Positions 1-10,047 of a stretch of 64,000 nucleotides of DNA are shown in pieces. A model generated the notes under the pieces. It made no database searches. It was not told the DNA's origin and saw only the letters and a program-made list of their open reading frames with translations. Source of the stretch: Diogma glabrata (lineage: Eukaryota; Arthropoda; Insecta; Diptera; Cylindrotomidae); NCBI GenBank assembly GCA_963693315.1, contig OY856187.1:388010885-388074884 (forward strand), in the 5' to 3' direction. The translations under genes and the position numbers were made by a program. Position 1 is the first letter of the stretch, and each line of letters begins with the position of its first letter.

Positions 1-299
1 GCTAAATCCATGTTAACCGCCCTTTTGTACCGAGCTTTTGGTACCAGCAGATAATTACTTATTTCTCTTCATGTGCTCCTGCAAATAATTACTTATTTCT
101 GTGATCTTCATTTACACTAGAAGGTTAGGCCTTAAAAAAACTACAAAGGTTTGTGTTTGTATAGTTATCTTATTATATTTTTGTGTATCATAATATCATA
201 AAGGGCTATTTATTATTTTGAAACAGTGTTCCGATTTTTATTTTATTTTGCCCTTAAAAAGTTTTTGTCTCCCAAAATAAAATACATATAAATTAAAAT

Positions 300-1545
300 C
301 TGCAGTCAAAGATCTAAAATATAGAGGGGCTGAAATCTCACAGCTCTGATATATCAAGACTTCGGTCTGGAGAAAGGATTTTGATATAGTTTTCGGCAAA
401 AAACTTTTATGAGGACATGGTTTTTAGTTTTGGGCAGCGATGTATATCAAACATAACTCTTTGTGAAAGTACAAGTATTTTTTATATCTGTTTAAAAATT
501 TATTACAAAACTAACACGAAACATCAATACGTTGCCGGAAAATTATAATCAAAATTCCAAAAATATTGTTAAATTAAATAAAATCAAACTTTTTCAAAAT
601 TCCAAAAATTAGAAGAAAATCAAATATTTACATTTTTTCTAAATTCCAATAATATTTCCAAAATTCTTAAATATTCAAACTTTTTCCAAAATTCTAAAAA
701 TATTGCAAAAATTATTACAAAATCAAAAATTGAAAATTTTTTCAAAATTCCAAAAATTTTAATAATATCAAAAATTAAAAATTTTCCAAAATTCTAAAAA
801 TATTCCAAAAATTCTTACAAAATCAAAAGTTAAAACTTTTGCCGAAATTCTAAAAATATTGCAAAAATTATTACAAAATCAAAAATACAAAATTTTTCAA
901 AATTCCAAAAATATTTCAAAAACTATAACAAATTCAAAAATTTCCATGTCCAATTTCATTTTAAATTACATTTACGTCATAAAAACAGCTTAATTTTTTT
1001 CCAAAAAATTGGCTAAAAAAATAAATTAAATCATTTTTTGTCACACTTGACATTATTTTTTTGACAAACTTATAATGCCATAATTCTCAATAATAATAAT
1101 AAAATTTCATTTCAATTAATTTTATTTTTTTCCAAAAAATTGGGTAAAAAAAAAATAAAATCTTTCTTTTGATACACTTGACAACATTTTTTTGACAAAC
1201 TTATAATGCAATAACCTAGTTTTTGGTCTCACATACCAATCCCTACCATCAAGGTTTCTCCAAATTTAATGTACCAACTCGTAATCACTTAAAATGCACG
1301 TTTTTTAAGCCAAAAATACGAACATTTGCTATTTTTAACACACATAATGATTTTTTTGACACACTTCCGGTACAGTTATCGAACACAGCGTCCTTTCGGA
1401 CCTGTCCCTTGAGTATACCTATTTTTAGAAAAAAAAAATTTCAAATCCCTGCAGCGGTTTTCCCTGCAGCGTAGGTAATGACGGACGGCCGGCCGACAGA
1501 CAGACTTTTTTTTTGCTTTTTTAGAATCAGTAGGTCCTAACACGC
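300..1545 (+). repeat. Complex dispersed repeat, copy A
   Basis: The block reads in order: a head with GGGGCTGAAATCTCACAG and ACTTCGGTCTGG, a degenerate minisatellite, a segment with TTGACAAACTTATAATGC, and a tail with CACTTCCGGTACAGTTATCG and GACGGACGGC followed by a T-run and TTTTTTAGAATCAG. The same modules recur in the same order at 6840-8940. No protein is encoded; the short ORFs over the tail are chance. The family is unidentified. It may be a non-autonomous element or a composite satellite. Confidence 0.7.
540..945 (+). repeat. Degenerate ~55 bp minisatellite (copy A)
   Basis: The words CAAAATTCCAAAAATATT, GCAAAAATTATTACAAAATC and AAAAATTGAAACTTTTT repeat in order with a period near 55 bases and many substitutions and small indels. 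The same array is longer in copy B (7180-7925). The extreme A/T content and lack of long open frames argue against coding function. Confidence 0.75.
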
Positions 1546-2006
1546 CGAGAAATGCCAAAAAAAGTGGGGGTAAGAATTTCACTTTTGGCTCATGCATGTA
1601 ATATTTAGGTCTTTCAGACCGAAGTAATTTTACTTTCTTATTTTTCGCCCTCAGATATTTTAATTTTACTTTAGAAATAAATTTTTGTACGTTATAGATT
1701 TTATTTCTTTATTTTATTTCGTTCAAAGAAAAGAGGAATAAAATAAAATCTATTTCTTTTAAACTATCCGTTTACGGTTACATACATATTTTTGTTTGTT
1801 TTGTTTTATTCTGGTTAGTTTTCGTCCAATTTCGTTATTTGTATGATTGAATCGTAATTTTAGATAATGATCTCCATTTAGGTAAATAATTTAATAATGA
1901 ATAATTTTTAATATGTTATGCATGAATTCAATTATGAAGTAAGTAAAATTATTTATTATTATTTATTTAAAATGATTTATTGAACGGATTCGTTAAAATT
2001 AAAATA

Positions 2007-2072
2007 AATAATAGTCGAAAAAAAATTAATTAATTTATATTTATAAATTAATTAATTTTTTTCGACTATTAT
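2007..2072. repeat. A/T palindrome, ~32 bp arms
   Basis: The arm ATAATAGTCGAAAAAAAATT at the left is mirrored by AATTTTTTTCGACTATTAT at the right around a short TATA centre, with one A/T length difference. It could extrude a cruciform or be a tiny foldback remnant. Confidence 0.75.
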
Positions 2073-2576
2073 TTTATTAATTAATTTTATATAAATTTTA
2101 TTTCTATCTATTACGACTGATAAGGGCAAATGCACGTTTTTCTTTTTTTTTATTAAAACAGTAAAAAAACATAAGTCGACTTCGATTTGACTGAAGTAAC
2201 TGTATTATCTGAAAAAACTATCGCATTGTTGTTGTTGTTTTTTTGTAAACTAAGCTATTTTATATTCATATCGACCTCACTTATTTTCATACATATTTTA
2301 CTAACCAAACTAAACCAAAAGAAAAGAAAAACAAAAAAATTATTATAAAAAAAAATCTCTGAGAGCATTATATTTATTTTTTTTTTCAAATAACTATCTG
2401 CCAACAAAATCTTTTCTCGTAAATTTTTATTTTGCCTATAAAGAGCTTTTTTATAAATTTTTTAATATTATCCTAAGTGCAAGAGCGAAAAATAAATTAT
2501 AAAAATAAAGCCCGCATGGTTTTATTTTTAAAATAAGTGCGAGGGCCCTTAAAAAATAAAAGTCTGATCACTGTTT

Positions 2577-2693
2577 TGAAAACGTTTGTCGATTTTTAAA
2601 TTTTTTATTTTTTAAAAATCTGAAATTTTGATATATTGTTGGTATTGACGAAAGAAAAAAGTGATTTCTGAATTATTTTTTTGGGTACTCTTA
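2577..2693 (+). repeat. Dispersed repeat, left inverted partner
   Basis: Words TTTTGAAAACGT, AAAATCTGAAATT, ATATATTGTTGGTATTGACG and GGGTACTCT occur here and, reverse complemented and in the same order, at about 6035-6155. Divergence is moderate. No coding content. Confidence 0.65.
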
Positions 2694-3949
2694 AGATAGA
2701 AACACAACACGGACGATAAAGTCGGACGATAAAAAAAACGTCTACAATTTCGCTGTTGCAACCACAACAAAGCTGTCAAAAATAAAATTGCATAAACTAA
2801 AATACTTTGTTCTTTGTCAAAATGAATTTCACAAATTTCAATTTTAAAAATAATTCATTTTTAGTGAATAATTATATAAAATTTTATTATATTTTATGTC
2901 ATTAGTTAATTCACAAATTTGTTATTTGATTTTAATTTGTTGATTTATGTTAGCTTAATTTTACATATAACTGACCATCATCAGTTCAATCAATATTACC
3001 GAAACATGTTTTGATTAAATTCTTTTTATAAAATAAAACGCCACATGACGGGATAAAACCGCGTATACATAATTCTGTGATAGTAAATGTAATCTAGCTA
3101 ATTTTTTATTTATTTTTAAAAGATTTATGTTCTATTTATTACTAAATTGTACCGTATACGTGTGTTTGTAAAGTCAAAATTTAAAATATTAAAAATCAAA
3201 ATTTTAATAATTTGTTTAAAAATAACTAATTTTTACTAATAAATAATAATAATAATTTTTCTACTAATAACTAATTTTAAAAATAAAATACAAAATACAA
3301 ATTATGAAAATATATAAATGAATAAAACCGAACTTTGAACATAAACTGAAAACATCAGAAAATCATATTTTTCAGTTGGGGGCACTGTCACAATAACATT
3401 AAAAATTACCCTTGCAGCCAAATAGAAATAAAATTCATATCTGGCAATAATCATCGCCAACGATAAATTAGAAATAGAATCTAAATTTTCTCCGACGAAA
3501 AAAACTTTTTCGTTTAGCGCTGTAGTTGTGTTTGAAATGTATGTATCCTAGGTATTCTAATGTTACTAACGTCGTCGTCGGACGATTTCGCCCGTGTTGT
3601 GATTCTAGCTTTAATCGGAGTTATGCGCGTGTCAATTTTTGGGGCTTTTTCACGATGTTTTGTTATGGTGTTCAATGTTTTGCTTATAGATTCTACAAAT
3701 CTCATGCGAGTATACGTATATTTTTGCAAGTAAAGAGAAAATAGTTGAATAATCGAAATGTGTAAGTTAGAAAATAATAATTTTTCTCTTTTCCTCTTGG
3801 TTTACTCTTGGTTTACTTCAAAGCTCATATCTCAAAAATCGTTCTTTTTTTTGTTTTTCACAAATTTTAAAGTACATACATGTAGCTATGAAATTATGAA
3901 TTTTTAATATATTGACCGATTTGAATCTTCTACAAATTAAATCTTCTCC

Positions 3950-4450
3950 TCTGAAGTTTGAATTAATTCTTCTTCAAATTCATCCTTTTTTCCATGGGTT
4001 CTAACGAATATTTATCTTGCATTAACCATTGCTCATAGTCCTAATGTTTTTTTTCATAACATTCAAGAGATTCCAAAATATTTTCTGCGTAAGCTTCCAC
4101 GATATTTTTACGATCATTTCATATATTTGTTGCTCAATCCATTGTATCATTAGAACAACTTAGTCTCTTAAGCAGGTCTTTTTCATTTTTTATTTAAATT
4201 TTGGAGTGGTTTACACATCAAACGTACATTTTTATGTATCATGCATAAACAGACATTGTGTGTTTCCGTATATCCGGTTAAAAAACATTCCCTCAGTCGC
4301 AACTTGGTGAACTTTGAAAAGCTGATTTGGACTTCAGGCTTTTCTTCCAAGAACATTTCTTAGATGTCGGTGAGAGTCCATAACACCAACCGCTTTGATT
4401 TCTTGATTCTTGTAAAACATCTTTAAGACCAGGATTGTTCTACTAATTTT
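3950..4450 (-). pseudogene. Decayed fragment of an insect uncharacterised protein (cc8L18.2-like, tentative)
   Basis: On the minus strand, pieces in different frames read like one protein: a segment with FLEEKPEVQISFSKFTKLR then ETHNVCLCMIHKNVRLM (about 4194-4376), then NIVEAYAENILESLECYEKK (about 4050-4115) and YEQWLMQDKYSLEP followed by an acidic DEFEEEL stretch (about 3953-4045). The FSKF..LR plus H.VC.C.IH.NV.LM pattern, followed downstream by Y.QW...D...L.., recalls from memory a family of uncharacterised insect proteins sometimes labelled cc8L18.2-like, often present in many copies. Stops and frameshifts separate the pieces, so it is not functional. Family assignment is tentative; that it is decayed coding sequence is more secure. 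Confidence 0.4.
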
Positions 4451-4889
4451 AATTTCTTGTTCCGGCAATGGCCCAAAAAAATAGCCAAGTCCTATTTACC
4501 ATGCATGAACTAATGCTTGACAATTCAAGGGTAACTATATACTGGCTCTCTTCTATAAATCATATAGATATGCCGATTAATGGTTCTAGTACTGGCCAAA
4601 TAACAATAACCAAGCACTGTTAACCAATAATGGCCCAGTGCTTGGTCGCATTTCTAAGTCCACTAAACCCTTCTTGGATATTCACCGGAAAACACTACAC
4701 CCGATAAAATAATTGCCAAAATGTTTTTCTTTGACGATAATCAGAAACATTGTTCTGCCACTGTATAATGGCTTGGACTTTTGCTAACAAAATATAAAAA
4801 AATATACATGGGATGCGGTTTGTCCCCATAATACAATTTAACAACACCAACCATATAAAAACAGAAACTTATCTTAAAGATCGCTGAGA

Positions 4890-6030
4890 CTGATGAAATC
4901 CGAAATTGTTCCCCAGAATCCCGTACAACACATATTTTCCTTTAGTTTTATTATTTTATTTTTATATATTAAAAATGTATTTCATTTTCTAATTATTGAT
5001 GATGTCACCTTTAAGTCTTTATTCCAATTCGAAATGATGATTGCAAAATCATTTATTTTTCTTTATTCAATAATTTTTATTTCTTTTTGTTTTAAGACAA
5101 ATGACGTATCACAAATATTTTTAACATTAACAAATCAAGGTCATTTTTATTTTTATAAAATCAAGGAAAATTTCCTTCGTCACTACATATATGAATAATT
5201 TATCCTTTTCTTTGTTTAAACGATTTTCAAAATTTCACTATTATTTTTCACAAGTAATTATTATAAAAAATATAATGATAAAACATACAATCACTTTTAT
5301 ATTGAAATTATATTAATTGCATTATTTTTACTATTTTTACTTTGACTAGATGTGATCTTTTGAAAAACTAAAACCGGAATGAATTTACATATCAAATCTT
5401 TTTAAAACATCGACTTCATTCAAAACAAAAAATGTGATTTTCTTGACATCTTCTAATGAAAATCGTGTAACACCAAGATTCAGCAAAAATTAGTAACGAC
5501 ATCTGTTCGTTAGAAATGAAAATAAAATTGGTACGTTCGTTTATTTTTATAGTATATTCGAAATTTAACTAGCCGTTAAGTATTAGAAAATTTTAAAATT
5601 ATTATTAATGTAAAAATGAACTGAAACTATTGAAATACATTTTTATTGAATTAGAAAAAGAAGATGAATTGGTTTTATTATTGTTTAGGTGAATATAGCG
5701 GACGTTACAACATTGCAATTTAAAGGTTTGTAATATTTATACTAATTTATTAAATTATGATTATTATAGAAAAAATATTTATTTATAATAGTCGTATTCT
5801 TATGTTAGTGTTATGATTTTGAAAGTATATCAAAATCTTCGTTGGTTGGGATCTCCAATTCTTATTCTCAATAAAAACCTGTTTTAATGAGTAATACACA
5901 GAATATGTTTCAAATTAAGCACGGATGTTAAAGTATAAATTTTTCAATATATTTGATTCACATTTAGTAATTAATTAATTTCATAAAAAACACATGTGAA
6001 AAAAGTCTCAAAAATTTACAAGCGCATTAG
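4890..6030. other. AT-rich spacer, no supported gene
   Basis: A 101-codon open frame at 4893-5198 is hydrophobic, rich in F, I and Y, and matches nothing I recognise; such frames arise by chance in A/T-rich DNA. Nothing else could be supported. Confidence 0.5.
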
Positions 6031-6034
6031 TCCG

Positions 6035-6155
6035 ATTCAGAGTACTCAAAAAAATCCAGTAATTGTTTTTTTCTCTCGTCAATACTAACAATATATATAT
6101 ATATCATAATTTCAGATTTCTTAAAAATAGTCGATTTTTTTCGATGCACGTTTTC
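6035..6155 (-). repeat. Dispersed repeat, right inverted partner
   Basis: Reverse complement of the segment at 2577-2693, sharing the motifs GAAAACGT, AATCTGAAATT, TTGTTAGTATTGACG and GAGTACTCT in order. It differs by a short (TA)n expansion near 6095. The pair brackets about 3.3 kb that includes the decayed gene fragment at 3950-4450. Confidence 0.65.
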
Positions 6156-6457
6156 AAAAAAATAGCCCAATAATAATAATTTCAATAATTTTTGTTTTCG
6201 AAAAACCTGCTAAGTTCTATATTAAAAATTGAATTTGATTAGAAAAATCTGTTAAGTCACAAAAGTGGTTATAAAAAAATAAATACTGAATTAAATAACC
6301 TTTCTTTTATTTTATATTGAAATACAAATAAATTTTCAGAAATGTAAAAGCTTTTCAAAAAAATATATTCAATTTTTTTAAAAAATGTTTTTTGTCTCTC
6401 CTGATAATTTACTTTGTTGGCTGTTAGCAGGTTTACACTCTAAGCCGACGATATAAA

Positions 6458-6640
6458 CTTCCTTATAGTAACAATTTTGAATTTTATTTTTTATTTTATA
6501 GAATATCGATTTAGACTTACGTCATCCTCAGTTCTTAGATTACTATTCGGAATAATAATCTAAGAACTGAGGATGACGTAAGTCGAAATCGATATTCAAT
6601 AAAATAAAAAATAAAATTCAAAATTGTTACTATAAGGAAG
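6458..6640. repeat. Long palindrome with a Penelope-terminus-like motif
   Basis: Arms of about 85 bp (6458-6542 and 6556-6640) are near-perfect reverse complements around a ~13 bp centre. The right arm reads CTGAGGATGACGTAAGTCG then AAAT, which has the same layout as the pLTR motif of the Penelope-like element at 16-25 kb: CTGANGAT, a GAC...GTC stem, then GAAA. The left arm carries a G to T change at the equivalent GAAA position. An inverted pair of solo pLTR fragments from a second Penelope family is the simplest reading. Confidence 0.7.
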
Positions 6641-7179
6641 CTTATATTATTATTAATAAAATAAAAAAATTAATAAAATAAACAAAAGCACACAAACATT
6701 GAATAATATGGAAAACCATAATAACACATATATATTATAAGTTTGTCAAAAAAATATTGTCAAGTGTATCAAAAAAATGATTTAATTTATTTTTTTAGAT
6801 AATTTTTTAGAAAAAAAAAATTAGCTGTTTGTTTACGTAAAATATGAAGGGGCTGAAACCTCACAGATATGAGATATCAAGACTTCGGTCTGGGTTAGGG
6901 ATTGTGATATCGTTTTCGGAAAAAAACTTTTATGAGGACATAGTTTTTACTTTTGGGCAGCGATGTTTGATATACATAACTTTTTTTAAAGTACATGTAT
7001 TTTTTATCTCTGTTTAGACATGTATTACTAAACATCAATATTTTGTCGGAAAATTATAACAGATCATAAATTAACATAATTTAGTGAAAAAATTATACAA
7101 TCAGCAAACTACTCAAAAGTCAAAACCTCTCCATTTAGCGTTTCGAGAAAATATTTCAAAATCACAAATTCATATTTCT

Positions 7180-7925
7180 TTCAAAATTCCAAAAATATTG
7201 TAAAAATTATATAAAATCAAAAATTCAAACTTTTTTCAAGCAAAATTCTAAAAATATTTCAAAAATTATTACAAAATCAAAGATTAAAACATTTTTCAAA
7301 AACTCTAAAAATATTGCAAAAATTATAACAAAATCTAAACACGTAACTTTTTCCAAAATTATAAAAATTATAATAAAATCAAAAAATTAAAATTTTTAAA
7401 AATTCTAAAAATATTCCAAAAATTCTTAGAAAATCAAAAATTGAAACTTTTTTCAAAATTCTAAAAATATATATAAAATTCAAAAATTCTATTTTTTTTC
7501 AAAATTCTAAAAATATTCCAAAAATTAGAATAAAATTAAAAATTCAAACTTTTACTAAATTTTAATAATATTCCAAAACTTTTTCAAAATACAAAAATTT
7601 AAACTTTTCCCAAAATTCTAAAATATTGCAAAAATTATAACAATATCGAAAATTGAAACTTTTTCCAAAATTATAATAAAATCAAAAATTTAAAATTTTT
7701 CAAAATTCTAAAAATATTCCAAAAATTCTTAAAAATTCAAACTTTTTCCAAAATTCTAAAAATATTGCAAAAATTATAACAATATCAAAAATTGAAACTA
7801 TTTTCAAAATTATAAAAATTATAATAAAATCAAACATTTAAAATTTTTCAAAATTCTAAAAATATTCCAAATTCTTACAAAATCAAAAATTGAAACTTTT
7901 CCAAAATTCCAAAAATATTTCAAAA
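7180..7925 (+). repeat. Degenerate ~55 bp minisatellite (copy B)
   Basis: The same unit as in copy A, repeated about a dozen times with variants. It is all A, T and C on this strand apart from occasional G in ATTGAAAC, a strong strand composition skew. Confidence 0.75.
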
Positions 7926-8077
7926 ACTAAACTATAATTATATTTACGTAAACAAACAGCTAAATTTTTTTTTCAAAAATATTATGAAAAAAATAAATGA
8001 AATCATTTTTCTGACACACTTGACAATATTTTTTTGACAAACTTATAATGCAATAAAATTCTCAATAATAATAATTT

Positions 8078-8365
8078 CATGTTCATTATACTTTTCATTT
8101 CACACAAATAACTAATTTTGTTTTTCTCTAAAAAAATAAATGAAAATCATTTTTCTGACACACTTGACAATATTTTTTTGACAAACTTATAATGCAATAA
8201 AATTCTCAATAATAATAATTTCATGTTCATTATACTTTTCATTTCACACAAATAACTAATTTTGTTTTTCTCTAAAAAAATAAATGAAAATCATTCTTTT
8301 GACACACTTGACATTATTTTTTGACTAACTTATGATTCTCAATGATAATAATAAAACTTCATGTC
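8078..8365 (+). repeat. 144 bp direct tandem duplication
   Basis: The segment starting CATGTTCATTATACTTTTC at 8078 is repeated almost exactly at 8222, a period of 144 bp. It is continuous with looser versions of the same unit on either side (about 7985-8600), each containing TTTTTGACAAACTTATAATGC. Confidence 0.85.
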
Positions 8366-8982
8366 GTACAAATAATTAATTTTATTTTTTCCAAAAAATT
8401 GGATAAAAAATTAAATAAAAATCTTTATTTTAACACACTTGATAACATATCTTTGTCAAATTTATAATGCCATAATTCTCAATAATAATAATAAAATTTC
8501 ATTTCAAACAAATAATTAATTTTATTTATTTCCAAAAAATTGGGCAAAAAATAAATAAAAATCTTTCTTTTGACACACTTGACAACATTTTTTGACAAAC
8601 TTATAATGCAATAATCTATGTTTTGGTCTCACATACCAATCCCGACCATAAAAATTTCTTCAAATTCAACGTTTCTATTCGTAATCACTTAAAATGAACG
8701 TTTTTTAAGCAAAAAATATGCAAATTTCCTTGTTTTGACACACTTGACGATTTTTTTGACACACTTCCGGTACAGTTATCGAACACATCGTCCTTTCGGC
8801 TCTTTTCATTGAGTAAACCTATTTTTAGAAAAAAAAATTTTGAAATCCGTCTAGCAGTTTTCTAGATTTCGTAGGTTGTGACGGACGGCTGGCCGGCAGA
8901 CATACATTTTTTTTTTGCTTTTTTAGAATCAGTATGTACTTTAAATTTATGTACTAGTCTGGATCCAAACAATTTGATCGCC

Positions 8983-10047
8983 TATACAGGGTGTTTCAAA
9001 ATATATGCGCAGGACTTCAAGATGTGATAGCTCGTCCAAAAATATGAAAAAAGTGTGATATAACTTACCCTCTAAAATGCACTATTTTTGAGATACAGGG
9101 TGTTAAAATTGAAAAAAAAAGGTTTTTGCGAATATCTCCGGAACCGTTTATCGTACAGAAAACAGCTTTCGTAAGCATTTTTTACTCATAATAAGCTATG
9201 TTTGGTGCGGATTTTTTTTTTTTTAAGTCTTAATTGGTGAAGGTTTTAGAGGAGTAGTTGGTGTTTTTCTCCCCAACTCCTACGCTACTGGAAAAAGTAT
9301 GGTTTTGAGATGCTCATTTGAACCGCCAATGTTTTCTACACAAAAAAGTTGCCTGCAAGCATAAGATCTAAAGTCTACCGTTTTCGAGAAAAATTAACTT
9401 TTATGTTGAAAAACATGGTCAGTTTTTCTATATATTATTTTGTTTCTTATTAATTAAATAAAATTTATTTAAACGTGGGAACAAGTAACAAAACCAATCG
9501 TTAACTTCATAATTTCAAAATTAAAAAAAAAACAATAACGAATCATAAACAGTTAAATTAAAAGTTGGAAATGTCCATGAGAAAAAAAAATTTTATTTAA
9601 AAACATTGACCATGTTTTTCAACATAAAAGTTGATTTTTCTCGAAAACGGTAGACTTTAAAGCTTATGACTGTGAGCAACTTTTATGTGTAGAAAACATT
9701 GGCGGTTCAAATGAGCATCTCAAAATTGTCCTTTTTTTAGTAGCGTAGAAGTTGGGGAGAAAAACACCAACTACCCCTTCAAAACCTTCACCAATTTTGA
9801 CTAAAAAAAAATAATTTCCGCATAAGACATAGCTTATTATGAGTAGAAAATGCTTACGAAAGCTGTTTTCTGTGCGATAAACGATTCCGGAGGTATTCGC
9901 AAAAAACGAATTTTTTTTTCAATTTCAACACCCTGTATCTCGAAATGGTGCATTTTAGAGGGAGAGTTACATCACACTTTTTTCATATTTTTGGACGAGC
10001 TATCACATCCTGAAGTCCTGCGCATATATTATGAAACACCCTGTATA
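8983..10047. mobile_element. Foldback element, ~455 bp inverted arms, CAGGGTGTTTCA ends
   Basis: The left arm begins TATACAGGGTGTTTCA and the right arm ends TGAAACACCCTGTATA. Both arms continue for about 455 bp with matching words such as GCGCAGGACTTCA, AGCTCGTCCAAAAATATG, TGGTGTTTTTCTCCCCAAC and CCGTTTTCGAGAAAAA. A ~155 bp A/T-rich unique centre separates them. TATA at both edges is compatible with a TA or TATA target duplication. No transposase is encoded. Elements with CAGGGTGT ends are common in insect genomes; the superfamily cannot be assigned from this copy. Confidence 0.88.

Larger units (their letters stand above)
1600..3940. other. AT-rich spacer without recognisable genes
   Basis: I see no supported gene here. 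ORFs at 3514-3744 on both strands overlap and match nothing I know. The stretch holds an A/T-rich palindrome near 2007-2072 and the left half of a dispersed inverted repeat (2577-2693). Confidence 0.6.
6733..8940 (+). repeat. Complex dispersed repeat, copy B
   Basis: This is a longer copy of the repeat at 300-1545, with the same head (GGGGCTGAAACCTCACAG, ACTTCGGTCTGGG), minisatellite and tail (CACTTCCGGTACAGTTATCG, GACGGACGGC). Here the head is preceded at 6733-6840 by a reverse-complement copy of the segment at about 7930-8046 (TTTACGTAAACAAACAGCT and CTTGACAATATTTTTTTGAC), giving a unit with ~110 bp inverted ends at 6733-8046. No coding content. Confidence 0.7.

Noticed and set aside
1376..1597. 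Overlapping 73- and 83-codon ORFs at the tail of repeat A
   Set aside because: They fall within a non-coding repeat; the copy at 8760-8930 does not keep the frame.
2985..3020. CATCATCAGT near CGAAACATGTT as a possible hammerhead-like pLTR motif
   Set aside because: The two halves are on opposite strands relative to the required order, with no pairing stem between them.
3514..3744. Overlapping ORFs on both strands near 3.6 kb
   Set aside because: Mutually overlapping, short, and without recognisable content; neither has coding support.
7180..7925. Regular repeats reminiscent of a CRISPR array
   Set aside because: Units are degenerate, A/T-only and directly abutting with no unique spacers, and the window is clearly eukaryotic.
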